The notes: generated by a model not told the origin, from the sequence alone. Shown: positions 6,928 to 13,297, counted from the first letter of the stretch. The stretch is 13,297 nt of DNA from JBFWRI01 sp050248995 (GCA_050248995.1 JBFWRI010000035.1:1-13297); one strand, 5' to 3'. Translations and numbers: made by a program.

Positions 6928-7844
6928 TGGCTGGTTATAGAAAACGCAAAGGCATCATTCTGGCGGGCGGCGCAGGCACACGCTTGCACCCGGCTACGTT
7001 GGCAGTTTCAAAGCAGCTTCTGCCGGTTTACGACAAGCCGATGATCTATTACCCGTTGTCGACACTGTTGCTGGCCGGTATTCGCGATATTCTTGTCATT
7101 TCAACACCACAGGATACACCGCGTTTCCAGCAGTTGTTGGGCGATGGCAGCCAGTGGGGTGTGGAAATCACTTATGCCGTGCAGCCTTCGCCAGACGGCT
7201 TGGCGCAAGCGTTCATTATCGGCGCCGACTTCATTGGTGATGACCTGGCCGCGTTGATTTTGGGCGACAACATCTTTTACGGCGAAGGACTGCCCGATCT
7301 GTTGACGGAAGCCAACGCCTATGCCGAAGGCGGCACCGTCTTCGCTTACCGTGTCAGCGATCCCGAGCGTTATGGTGTGGTTGAATTCGACGCGTCGCAT
7401 CGCGCCATATCGATTGAAGAAAAGCCGAAGGTGCCGAAATCGAACTATGCTGTAACGGGCCTGTATTTTTACGATAATCGCGTGATCGATATTGCCAGAA
7501 ACCTGAAGCCTTCAGCCCGCGGTGAACTGGAAATCACCGATGTGAATAACGCCTACCTGAAGTTGGGCGCGCTAAATGTCGAAACCATGGGGCGCGGCTA
7601 TGCATGGTTGGACACCGGAACACACACATCGCTGCTAGAGGCCAACCAGTACGTTGCCACCATCGAACACCGCCAGGGCATCAAAATCGCATGCCCTGAG
7701 GAAATCGCCTTCCGCCGTGGCTGGATCGATACCACGACCATGGAAAAGGCAGCAAGCCTGCTTAGCAAGACCGAGTACGGCAAATATCTGCAGACCCTGC
7801 TGCAGGAGCGCGGTGAACGCAATCGCGGCGGGGCGGCAGCATGA
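6927..7844 (+). CDS. rmlA: Glucose-1-phosphate thymidylyltransferase
   Basis: First step of dTDP-L-rhamnose synthesis: glucose-1-phosphate plus dTTP gives dTDP-glucose and pyrophosphate. A nucleotidyltransferase of 305 residues with the signature ILAGGAGTRLHP (11-22), then SKQLLPVYDKPMIYYPLS (29-45). The metal-binding LGDNIFYG (112-119), EEKPKVPKSNYAVTGLYFYD and GRGYAWLDTGTH near 230 follow. The usual GGSGTRLYP motif reads GGAGTRLHP here, a common variant. The start overlaps the rmlD stop by one base (TAATG), with AGGCGG 6-7 bases upstream. The last residues (GERNRGGAAA) are glycine/alanine-rich and follow the normal C-terminal helix. It ends in an ATGA overlap with rmlC. Confidence 0.97.
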   Translation: MAGYRKRKGIILAGGAGTRLHPATLAVSKQLLPVYDKPMIYYPLSTLLLAGIRDILVISTPQDTPRFQQLLGDGSQWGVEITYAVQPSPDGLAQAFIIGADFIGDDLAALILGDNIFYGEGLPDLLTEANAYAEGGTVFAYRVSDPERYGVVEFDASHRAISIEEKPKVPKSNYAVTGLYFYDNRVIDIARNLKPSARGELEITDVNNAYLKLGALNVETMGRGYAWLDTGTHTSLLEANQYVATIEHRQGIKIACPEEIAFRRGWIDTTTMEKAASLLSKTEYGKYLQTLLQERGERNRGGAAA

Positions 7845-8422
7845 AGGCCGTAGCAACGAAAATCCCTGATGTCTTTATTTTCGAACCGACGGTGTTCGGC
7901 GACGCGCGTGGGTTTTTCTTTGAAAGTTTTAACCAGCGCGTTTTTGAAGAGGCGACTGGCGCCAGTATCGCCTTTGTGCAGGATAATCATTCCAAGTCAG
8001 CCAAAGGCGTGTTGCGCGGGCTGCACTATCAGGCCGATCATGCGCAGGGCAAGCTGGTGCGCGTCACCCATGGCGCAGTGTGGGACGTTGTAGTTGATAT
8101 CCGCCCCAATTCGCCGACGCTGGGCCAGTGGGTAGGTGAATTCCTAACAGCCGAAAACAAAAAGCAGCTGTGGGTTCCCGGCGGTTTTGCCCACGCTTTC
8201 GTGGCGTTGGAAGACGATACGGAATTCCTTTATAAAGTCACCGACTTTCGTTATGCAGAATTCGAACGCACACTGGTATGGAACGATCCAACGGTCGGGA
8301 TTCAATGGCCGATCAATTTCGAACCGCAACTGTCGGCTAAGGATACGCCCGGCACAGCCTGGACGTTCGAGCAAACAATGACAGAAATGCGCGAGATCGC
8401 CAAAAAAAAGGCGGCCGCATGA
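7841..8422 (+). CDS. rmlC: dTDP-4-dehydrorhamnose 3,5-epimerase
   Basis: Third step of dTDP-L-rhamnose synthesis: epimerises dTDP-4-keto-6-deoxyglucose at C3 and C5. A cupin-fold protein of 193 residues with FGDARGFFFESFN (19-31), the catalytic base H62 in VLRGLHYQ, VVDIRPNSPTLG (84-95), the VPGGFAHAF strand (112-120) and Y131 of FLYKVTD. An SAKD acidic residue lies near 168. The normally conserved double tyrosine after the YKxT(D/N) motif is replaced by Phe136-Arg137, with a tyrosine one position later, so C3-only epimerase activity cannot be excluded. Its place between rmlA and the glycosyltransferases still makes RmlC the best call. An A8 run (8402-8409) encodes the Lys-rich tail ending KKKAAA. 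It overlaps the next gene by ATGA. Confidence 0.94.
   Translation: MKAVATKIPDVFIFEPTVFGDARGFFFESFNQRVFEEATGASIAFVQDNHSKSAKGVLRGLHYQADHAQGKLVRVTHGAVWDVVVDIRPNSPTLGQWVGEFLTAENKKQLWVPGGFAHAFVALEDDTEFLYKVTDFRYAEFERTLVWNDPTVGIQWPINFEPQLSAKDTPGTAWTFEQTMTEMREIAKKKAAA
8402..8409 (+). repeat. A8 homopolymer at the rmlC 3' end
   Basis: Eight A residues encode part of the terminal Lys run of RmlC, ten bases before the overlapping ATGA that starts the next gene. A slip would change only the RmlC tail but would move its stop away from the downstream start, which could alter coupling. The following GGCGG may serve as ribosome-binding site for the downstream gene. Confidence 0.5.
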
Positions 8423-9507
8423 GTTTCAAGGACGCCGGCAAGGATGTTTCGCTGAACCCGGGTGTGGCTTACCTGCAGCAACAGGGGGCCGCGCCCGTAT
8501 CGCCGGTGCGTGTCTGTTTTACAAGTAAGTCAAGCGCCGGCGCCTGGCAGATCCGCGGTGCGCAGATTGCTGCCATGCGCAGCAACTGGGAAGCCATCAA
8601 CAAGCCATCGGTGGCGGACATCAAGCGCTTTGATGTGTTCTGCGTTGTCAAGCGTGCCGACTGGGACTTTCTGGAAGAAGTACGCAAGGCCGGCAAAGCC
8701 GTGGTGTACGATATTGTTGATGCATGGCCAAAGCCTTCGACGCGCGAGGCTGAAGGTTTCCTGAAAGATGCTAAACGCGCCGCTAAACAAAAAGCTTTTG
8801 AATTGCTGAATCCGTGGGATCAGCCCGGCGAGGATGACGGCAGTGTTAATACGCCCGCAGCTGCACGCGAGATGTTCGGCCAGCTGTGGGCGCCTATCAA
8901 GGCGGACGCCTATATTTTCCCCACAGAAACCATGCGGCGTGATCTGGGGCCGGCGGTAAATTACGGCGTCACAATTTATCACCACTATTGGCCGCAAATC
9001 AAAACCAACCCGTTGCGTGAAAAAGTTCTGACGATAGGGCACGAAGGCAACGCGGCGTTTCTGGGTGAGTGGGACGCCGTTATCCGCAGGTTGTGCGAAG
9101 GACGCGGCCTGAACTTCGTCGTCAATCCAGCCGAATATACGGATATAGATATTGTCATTGTTGTGCGTGGCGGGGCGCACGCAACGTTCCTGACCAGCAG
9201 CTATAAATCAAATGTCAAAACGGCGAATGCCTATGGTTCCGGCACGCCGGTGATTGTGCATAACAACGAGATGTCGGCACATGACACAGACGAGGGCGAT
9301 ATCCTGTTCTTTACCGATGAAGAATCGCTTGGGCGTCAGATGGATAAATTGATAGGCGATTACCAGCTTCGGCAGTTGATCCAGATCAATTTCCTGAAAG
9401 CGGCGCAGAAGTACCGTATTGAACGCATTGCCGATCAGTACGAGGCTCTGTTTGCCGACGTCATTAACCGCAAGAAGAATGGAATTAAGTATGAAAGCGC
9501 TGCTTAA
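8419..9507 (+). CDS. Putative GT-B-fold glycosyltransferase
   Basis: Protein of 362 residues that I place among GT-B (GT1/GT4-like) glycosyltransferases with moderate confidence. The N-terminal half opens with a beta-strand and a loop typical of these enzymes (VRVCFTSKSSAGAWQIRGAQIA, split around 30-51), then DVFCVVKR and VVYDIVDAWP. The C-terminal half has IGHEGN near 206-211, a strand DIDIVIVVRGG (242-252), and SYKSNVKTANAYGSG (261-275) followed by TPVIVHNNEMSAH. It ends with the helix-rich tail usual for the fold (KAAQKYRIERIADQYEALF). No signal peptide or membrane helix is present, so it should act in the cytoplasm or at the membrane surface. A strict EX7E motif is not obvious, so donor and linkage cannot be assigned. 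The start overlaps rmlC by ATGA; the end overlaps the methyltransferase by 17 bases. It ends YESAA. Confidence 0.75.
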   Translation: MSFKDAGKDVSLNPGVAYLQQQGAAPVSPVRVCFTSKSSAGAWQIRGAQIAAMRSNWEAINKPSVADIKRFDVFCVVKRADWDFLEEVRKAGKAVVYDIVDAWPKPSTREAEGFLKDAKRAAKQKAFELLNPWDQPGEDDGSVNTPAAAREMFGQLWAPIKADAYIFPTETMRRDLGPAVNYGVTIYHHYWPQIKTNPLREKVLTIGHEGNAAFLGEWDAVIRRLCEGRGLNFVVNPAEYTDIDIVIVVRGGAHATFLTSSYKSNVKTANAYGSGTPVIVHNNEMSAHDTDEGDILFFTDEESLGRQMDKLIGDYQLRQLIQINFLKAAQKYRIERIADQYEALFADVINRKKNGIKYESAA

Positions 9508-10123
9508 GAAAGCTGCTGCCCTGACAATCGGCGAAAAAGGGGCCAAGAAACTGCAGAAGAAACTGAAACTGGCCAAGCCGAAGTGGGAACCGCCGCCGGC
9601 CGATGGCAAGGTGCGCCTTAATCTCGGTTGCGGCGATAAAATTCTAGAAAACTACATAAATGTCGACTTCGTTTCCGAACGTAAGGATAACAAGGTTGAT
9701 ATGCAGTGTGATCTGCGCGCCCTGACGTTTCCGCAGAATTATGCCGACGAGATGATGTCGATCCATGTGATCGAGCACTTTTATCCGTGGGAAGCCGAAG
9801 AAATGCTGCGGCACTGGATCACCATCCTGAAGCCCGGCGGCAAACTTATCCTTGAGTGCCCGAACATTCTGAGCGCAGCCAAGGCGCTGCTGGCCGATCC
9901 GGTACGGGCGGCGAAGGCTGAGGGCAAAGATGGTCAGCTGGCGATGTGGCCGCTATATGGCGACCCATCGTGGCGCGACCCGCTGATGTGCCACAAATGG
10001 GGGTATACGCCGGTGACGCTGATCGACCTTTTGCAAAAGTGCGGTTTTAAAAATGTGCGTCAAGAGCCGGCGCAGTTCAAACAGCGTGATCCACGCGATA
10101 TGCGTGTGGTAGGGGAGAAATAG
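9491..10123 (+). CDS. Class I SAM-dependent methyltransferase
   Basis: Methyltransferase of 210 residues with a Rossmann-like fold. Motif I is VRLNLGCGDK (41-50), the acidic end of the second strand is D59 (INVDF), D74 follows in MQCDLRAL, the family IHVIEHF lies at 91-97, and LKPGGKLILECPN at 113-125. The first 30 residues are Lys- and Ala-rich and could form an amphipathic helix that touches the membrane. Position in the operon points to a sugar or glycan as substrate, either within the repeat unit or at the chain end. I chose ATG 9491, preceded by GGA 7 bases upstream, over ATG 9479, whose purine-rich site is too close. It overlaps the preceding gene by 17 bases and ends one base before the next gene. 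Confidence 0.88.
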   Translation: MKALLKKAAALTIGEKGAKKLQKKLKLAKPKWEPPPADGKVRLNLGCGDKILENYINVDFVSERKDNKVDMQCDLRALTFPQNYADEMMSIHVIEHFYPWEAEEMLRHWITILKPGGKLILECPNILSAAKALLADPVRAAKAEGKDGQLAMWPLYGDPSWRDPLMCHKWGYTPVTLIDLLQKCGFKNVRQEPAQFKQRDPRDMRVVGEK

Positions 10124-10124
10124 A

Positions 10125-10931
10125 ATGCGCCTGAAAAATCTCCGCGATGTCTATGCCGGCCAAGATATTTATATTGTTGGCAGCGGGCCCACAGCCAGTA
10201 TGTTCCCCATGGAAGCCTTGCAGGGCAAAGTATGCATGGCGCTGAATGACTCGTTCAAAATCCATCCGAATGTTGCGCCCATCGCTTTGATGCATCACCA
10301 AACCTATTGCCGTGAAGGCAACACGATCGACAGCCCCATCCACCCCAACTTTGCCGGCATCAGATATCCGGTTGTGAAGGGCACCGGCAAGCACCGCGCC
10401 GAAAATGTCGACTGGGATAATCCGCATTTTTACTACTATGACAGTAATCACGACATCTGCCGGATTTACGAGCTTACAAAGGAAACAGACTGCCTGTACT
10501 ACACGCCCGAAGGCTGTTCACTGCACGCAGCCCTGCAACTTGCATGGATCATGGGGGCACGTAATATCTTTGTGATCGGATGCGACAGCACAACGCTGGG
10601 CGGCAAGCACTACGCAAACTATGACAAGAATGGCTTCCGTGATGACGAGGTGTTGAAACGCGGCCAGGTGCGCAATTACGACAGTTATGTGAAAGGCACG
10701 CTGATTGTGCAGGATTTCCTGCATCGCAAGGGCGTGAACGTGCATAATCTGTCGCCGATGGTCGGTTACCACCTGATCGATTATCAGTACGAAGTGCTGA
10801 AGGGTAACGTGCCGGTTGCCGAGATCATCAACGAATTCAAGAATGCGCCAACCGTAACAGCAGAATATGCGGCCTCGGTTGCTGCGACGCCAACAGATAA
10901 AAGCAAATCGTCAGAGGAGAGAGTCGCATGA
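10125..10931 (+). CDS. DUF115/Maf-like Rossmann protein, putative glycan-modifying enzyme
   Basis: Protein of 268 residues whose pattern resembles DUF115/Maf proteins, which are structurally related to GT42 sialyltransferases. Visible marks: a glycine-rich nucleotide-binding loop IYIVGSGPTASMF (15-27), VCMALNDSF (36-44), a histidine-rich segment MHHQTY (56-61), a second conserved loop FVIGCDSTTLGGKHYANY (149-166), and a terminal unit ending in YQYEVLKGN. The last 35 residues are low-complexity (Ala, Thr, Ser, Lys) and likely disordered. There is no signal peptide. It sits between a methyltransferase and a GT8-like enzyme, so a sugar-transferring role on the glycan is likely but not shown. The ribosome-binding site AGGGGAG (10111-10117) is strong. 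The family assignment is from remembered motif shape and needs a profile search. Confidence 0.65.
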   Translation: MRLKNLRDVYAGQDIYIVGSGPTASMFPMEALQGKVCMALNDSFKIHPNVAPIALMHHQTYCREGNTIDSPIHPNFAGIRYPVVKGTGKHRAENVDWDNPHFYYYDSNHDICRIYELTKETDCLYYTPEGCSLHAALQLAWIMGARNIFVIGCDSTTLGGKHYANYDKNGFRDDEVLKRGQVRNYDSYVKGTLIVQDFLHRKGVNVHNLSPMVGYHLIDYQYEVLKGNVPVAEIINEFKNAPTVTAEYAASVAATPTDKSKSSEERVA

Positions 10932-11773
10932 CACTGAATGTTTACATCGGCACTGAAGAGAACCAGTATCTGCCCCAGCGTGTGCTTGAGTACTCCATCA
11001 AGAAGCAGGCCAAACAGCCCGTGAATGTGCGCGCCATCAGAATGGACCTGACTAAGCGTAAGGGCGGCACCAATTTCGGCTTTGTGCGCTTTTATGTGCC
11101 GCAGCTGAATAATTACGAGGGCCGGGCCATTTATGTCGACGCCGACCAGCTTGTCTGTGCTGATATCAACGAGCTGGCAAACGAGCTTAATGATAACAAC
11201 TGTTCGGTTGCGCTGGTGAATAATCCGGAAGGTAACTTTGGTGATAAGCAGGGGGCCGAAATTCGCCATAACCAGACCAGTGTTATGGTGCTGGACTGCG
11301 CCAGATTAAAAGACTGGAATCCGGAAACTATGTTCGATCATGTCGTGCCAAATCGCGAGGAACTAAAACCGGGTCAGATTCACTACCGCGATTTCATGAC
11401 GCTCAGCTGGTATGATCAAAGTAAGATCCAACCAATCGATCCACGCTGGAATCACTACAATATCAACCGTCCGGATACAAAGCTGACGCACTTCAGTTAT
11501 GTTCGCGAACAACCGTGGCGCAGCCCGTTCCTGAATTACAAAGCCTACTTCGACAAGGCGATGAAGAACAAGGGTAAGGGCAAAGGTTCGGCGTTGGGAC
11601 AAGCGATGAAGCGCATTGCTTCTGAACCGAAGAAAGCCGAGCACCGTCTGACCCAATTCTGGGGCGACTGGCTGCGTATGGCGGTAAAAGATGGCTATAT
11701 AAGCCGCTGGGAAGTCATTCGCGAGGTGTTGAAAGGGGATATCCATCCCAAATTCCTGAAATGCCTTGTTTAG
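10928..11773 (+). CDS. GT8-like glycosyltransferase
   Basis: GT-A-fold retaining-type glycosyltransferase of 281 residues, expected at the inner face of the cytoplasmic membrane. It starts NVYIGTEENQYLPQRVLEYSI (split at residue 4), followed by the donor-side VRAIRMDL. The metal-binding DxD is YVDADQL with D71 and D73. A pattern near HNQTSVMVLDC (114-124) matches the strand before the acceptor site. The third metal ligand is likely H188 in THFSYVREQPW, the counterpart of the HFxxxxKPW motif of GT8 enzymes. The C-terminal third is Lys-rich (KNKGKGKG at 213-220) and helical, probably for membrane or partner contact. The start overlaps the previous stop by ATGA, with AGAGGAGAG as ribosome-binding site. 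Donor sugar unknown. Confidence 0.83.
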   Translation: MTLNVYIGTEENQYLPQRVLEYSIKKQAKQPVNVRAIRMDLTKRKGGTNFGFVRFYVPQLNNYEGRAIYVDADQLVCADINELANELNDNNCSVALVNNPEGNFGDKQGAEIRHNQTSVMVLDCARLKDWNPETMFDHVVPNREELKPGQIHYRDFMTLSWYDQSKIQPIDPRWNHYNINRPDTKLTHFSYVREQPWRSPFLNYKAYFDKAMKNKGKGKGSALGQAMKRIASEPKKAEHRLTQFWGDWLRMAVKDGYISRWEVIREVLKGDIHPKFLKCLV

Positions 11774-11778
11774 GATAG

Positions 11779-12780
11779 ATGGTGTCGGCTTTACGATTTA
11801 TCATTGATGATGCAGAGGTATGCGCAACGCAGAAAGCCGTGTTGCGCACCTATGCCGACGCACTTCGTCAGCTTGGTCACCTTGTACAATGGGGTGCAGC
11901 GGTCACCGCACCGGCCGCCTGGGCCGACGCACCAAAAGAAAGTGCGCGTCGACTAGCTCTGCGCTGCGCGGCTTTGCGCAGCAAAGATATGCCAACAGTA
12001 TTTCTGCCGGGCCATATCGTACCTGAAGTGCCGCCGTCGGATGCAGCGATTACTGCCCCACTTGTCTCAGCGTCCTTTAACGATGTTGCCGACCTTGATG
12101 TTTTTGCCGTGCAGGGTGTAAATGACAACATCGACCGTCTATTTCATGCACAAACGCCGAAGTACGACTTTGTGGCCCGCACCACGGGGCTTTCTGCGAC
12201 GCCGCCGCCGGCATGGCTTGGCAACATGTCGTGCCTGCGTTTTGATGATCGCCCGTGGTATAATGCTTATGCGCCGCAGCGTGCAGCGTGGCTTGCGTGG
12301 GTACAGCGTGCCGTGCAGGCAGGTCACCTGACGGCCAAGATGATCGCCGCCGATATTATGGCGGGGAATGTAAGGCCTTCGCTGCAGGTGGATATGACGC
12401 AACTTATGGCAGGGGGGGCAGCAGCCCCGGCGGCCTTTTATCCTCTGGATACCGTGTTTATTGCACCGGAATGTCGCCTGACACCGGCGCAGCGGAAACT
12501 TCTCTACTCAAAAGATCTGCAAATACGCACGCGCAAGTTCGCCAAATCCTCTGTTTTTCGCAAACACTTCAAGGTCAAGAAAACAAACTGGGGAACATTC
12601 ATCAGTTTTGTGACAGCCGCGCGCTTTCTGGCCATGGACCTGCTGTATGATTATCTGAAGGCTGCGCGCCGCAGTATAAAGAAAAGCCGTTTCAGCCCCT
12701 ATACTGCTTACAAAAACACTGTTCATGCCATCCTGCACTATAAGAAACAGTATAAGCTTGGCTTCAGGCGGCGTGGATGA
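11779..12780 (+). CDS. Hypothetical protein, 333 aa, in glycan operon
   Basis: I do not recognise this protein. The first 40 residues (a short strand LRFIIDD, then a helix with YADALRQLGHLVQWG) look like the start of a GT-B glycosyltransferase, but no donor-binding motif follows. The middle has strands FLPGHIVPEV, DLDVFAVQGVNDN, and a Pro-Trp segment RFDDRPWYNAY (152-162). The last 100 residues carry about 26 Lys/Arg against 3 acidic residues, in likely helices, which suggests membrane-surface or polyanion contact. A G7 tract covers codons 212-214. It follows the GT8-like gene after 5 bases (AGGA ribosome-binding site, so GTG 11782 is also a possible start) and overlaps the permease start by ATGA. 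A glycosyltransferase or assembly-scaffold role is an inference from position. Confidence 0.72.
   Translation: MVSALRFIIDDAEVCATQKAVLRTYADALRQLGHLVQWGAAVTAPAAWADAPKESARRLALRCAALRSKDMPTVFLPGHIVPEVPPSDAAITAPLVSASFNDVADLDVFAVQGVNDNIDRLFHAQTPKYDFVARTTGLSATPPPAWLGNMSCLRFDDRPWYNAYAPQRAAWLAWVQRAVQAGHLTAKMIAADIMAGNVRPSLQVDMTQLMAGGAAAPAAFYPLDTVFIAPECRLTPAQRKLLYSKDLQIRTRKFAKSSVFRKHFKVKKTNWGTFISFVTAARFLAMDLLYDYLKAARRSIKKSRFSPYTAYKNTVHAILHYKKQYKLGFRRRG
12412..12418 (+). repeat. G7 homopolymer inside the unknown glycan gene
   Basis: Seven G residues cover Gly212, Gly213 and the first base of Ala214. GGGGC at 12415-12419 can pair with GCCCC at 12424-12428 to form a short GC hairpin. A slip would cut off the basic C-terminal third. 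It is the second G7 in this operon; chance cannot be excluded. Confidence 0.5.
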
Positions 12781-13297
12781 GTGGCGTGTTCAGCGATAGC
12801 CTAGGCTTGGGATGGCAGATGCTTCTGCGCGACTATCGGATCCGCTTCCGCAGGGCTTTTTTGGGAATGCTGTGGACGCTGGTGCCCATGGTCACCGTGG
12901 TGGCGCTTGCCGTCTCAATCGGTGGTGAAGTGGGGCTGTATGCTGCAGAAGAAAAATCATCTTATACCATGCGTCTTCTGGTTGGTATCGTGCTATGGCA
13001 GATTTTCATCGATTCATGGTTTGAGCCGCTGCGGCTTGCACGCCGTGCACGGACTTACGTCAAGCACGTCACTTTTAACGCATTCGGCCTGATTGCTGGC
13101 GGCGTGGCGTCAGCCCTGGTTAATCTGGCCGTCAAACTTCCAGTTGTTATCGCTGCCTTCGTCTACTTTCAGGTTCCGATTCCAGCTTCGGCGTGGATAG
13201 CTTTGCCGGGCGGCATCGGGCTTCTCGCCCTCGGCGCAGGTCTTGCCGCTCTGCTGTTGCCGGCCAGTCTCGTTATTGCCGATGTCCGTTACATGCA
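12777..13297 (+). CDS. ABC-2 type polysaccharide export permease, Wzm/KpsM-like (5' part only)
   Basis: Integral inner-membrane subunit of an ABC transporter exporting finished polysaccharide; 173 residues are visible before the window ends. The N-terminal cytoplasmic helix carries LLRDYRIRFRRAFLGMLW (16-33), the typical RDxxxRY-x-x-x-LG-x-LW entry of Wzm/KpsM/TagG permeases, followed by the first membrane span (about 33-50). A second span lies at 66-82 (LLVGIVLWQIFIDSWF), a third about 101-133, and a fourth about 139-168, then DVRYM, which matches the start of the FRDVxY region. A family member is about 260 residues, so some 90 are missing; an ATPase partner (Wzt/KpsT type) is expected next to it. 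It starts within an ATGA overlap with the preceding stop. Confidence 0.88.
   Translation, partial: MSGVFSDSLGLGWQMLLRDYRIRFRRAFLGMLWTLVPMVTVVALAVSIGGEVGLYAAEEKSSYTMRLLVGIVLWQIFIDSWFEPLRLARRARTYVKHVTFNAFGLIAGGVASALVNLAVKLPVVIAAFVYFQVPIPASAWIALPGGIGLLALGAGLAALLLPASLVIADVRYM

Noticed and set aside
3999..13297. Glycan operon as a recently inserted foreign island
   Set aside because: No integrase, IS, tRNA or direct repeat flanks it in the window, and base composition looks similar to the housekeeping genes by eye.

Overview
The window looks like a stretch of alphaproteobacterial chromosome of moderate GC content (about half G+C, estimated by eye). The case rests on gene content: a free-standing ProXp-ala/PrdX-type prolyl-tRNA editing protein, a RimO methylthiotransferase, a periplasmic DUF3108 protein and an Fe-type superoxide dismutase. 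No finer taxonomic placement can be defended from the sequence alone. I see no tRNA, rRNA, CRISPR array, integrase, transposase or insertion sequence.

Left part (1-2447, minus strand): three genes read leftwards in the order proX-like deacylase, unknown 201-residue protein, rimO (which runs off the left edge). The gaps are about 45-50 bases, so they could be one transcript. Two of the three concern translation: tRNA proofreading and ribosomal protein S12 modification.

Middle (2448-3961): a 55-base AT-rich divergent spacer separates the minus-strand genes from a secreted DUF3108 protein and sodB on the plus strand. sodB has the clearest ribosome-binding site in the window and a 13-base perfect palindrome just upstream.

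Right part (3999-13297, plus strand): eleven genes packed with overlaps or gaps of at most 5 bases form one surface-polysaccharide operon. The order is a GT2 glycosyltransferase, rmlB-rmlD-rmlA-rmlC (the complete dTDP-L-rhamnose pathway), a GT-B-like glycosyltransferase, a class I SAM methyltransferase, a DUF115/Maf-like protein, a GT8-like glycosyltransferase, an unknown basic protein, and the start of an ABC-2 polysaccharide export permease (Wzm/KpsM type) cut by the right edge. Together they describe a rhamnose-containing, probably methylated glycan that is assembled in the cytoplasm and exported by an ABC transporter. It could be an O-antigen, a capsule or a similar polymer.

Points worth a second look: three poorly characterised genes inside the glycan operon; a possible methyl-capping arrangement; C-terminal Ala-Ala ends on six of fourteen complete proteins; homopolymer tracts in three glycan genes; an altered Tyr-Tyr motif in RmlC; a 21-residue insertion in SodB; and the sodB palindrome. 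I found no convincing wholly new system. The best candidates for undescribed biology are the unknown genes at 8419-9507, 10125-10931 and 11779-12780.
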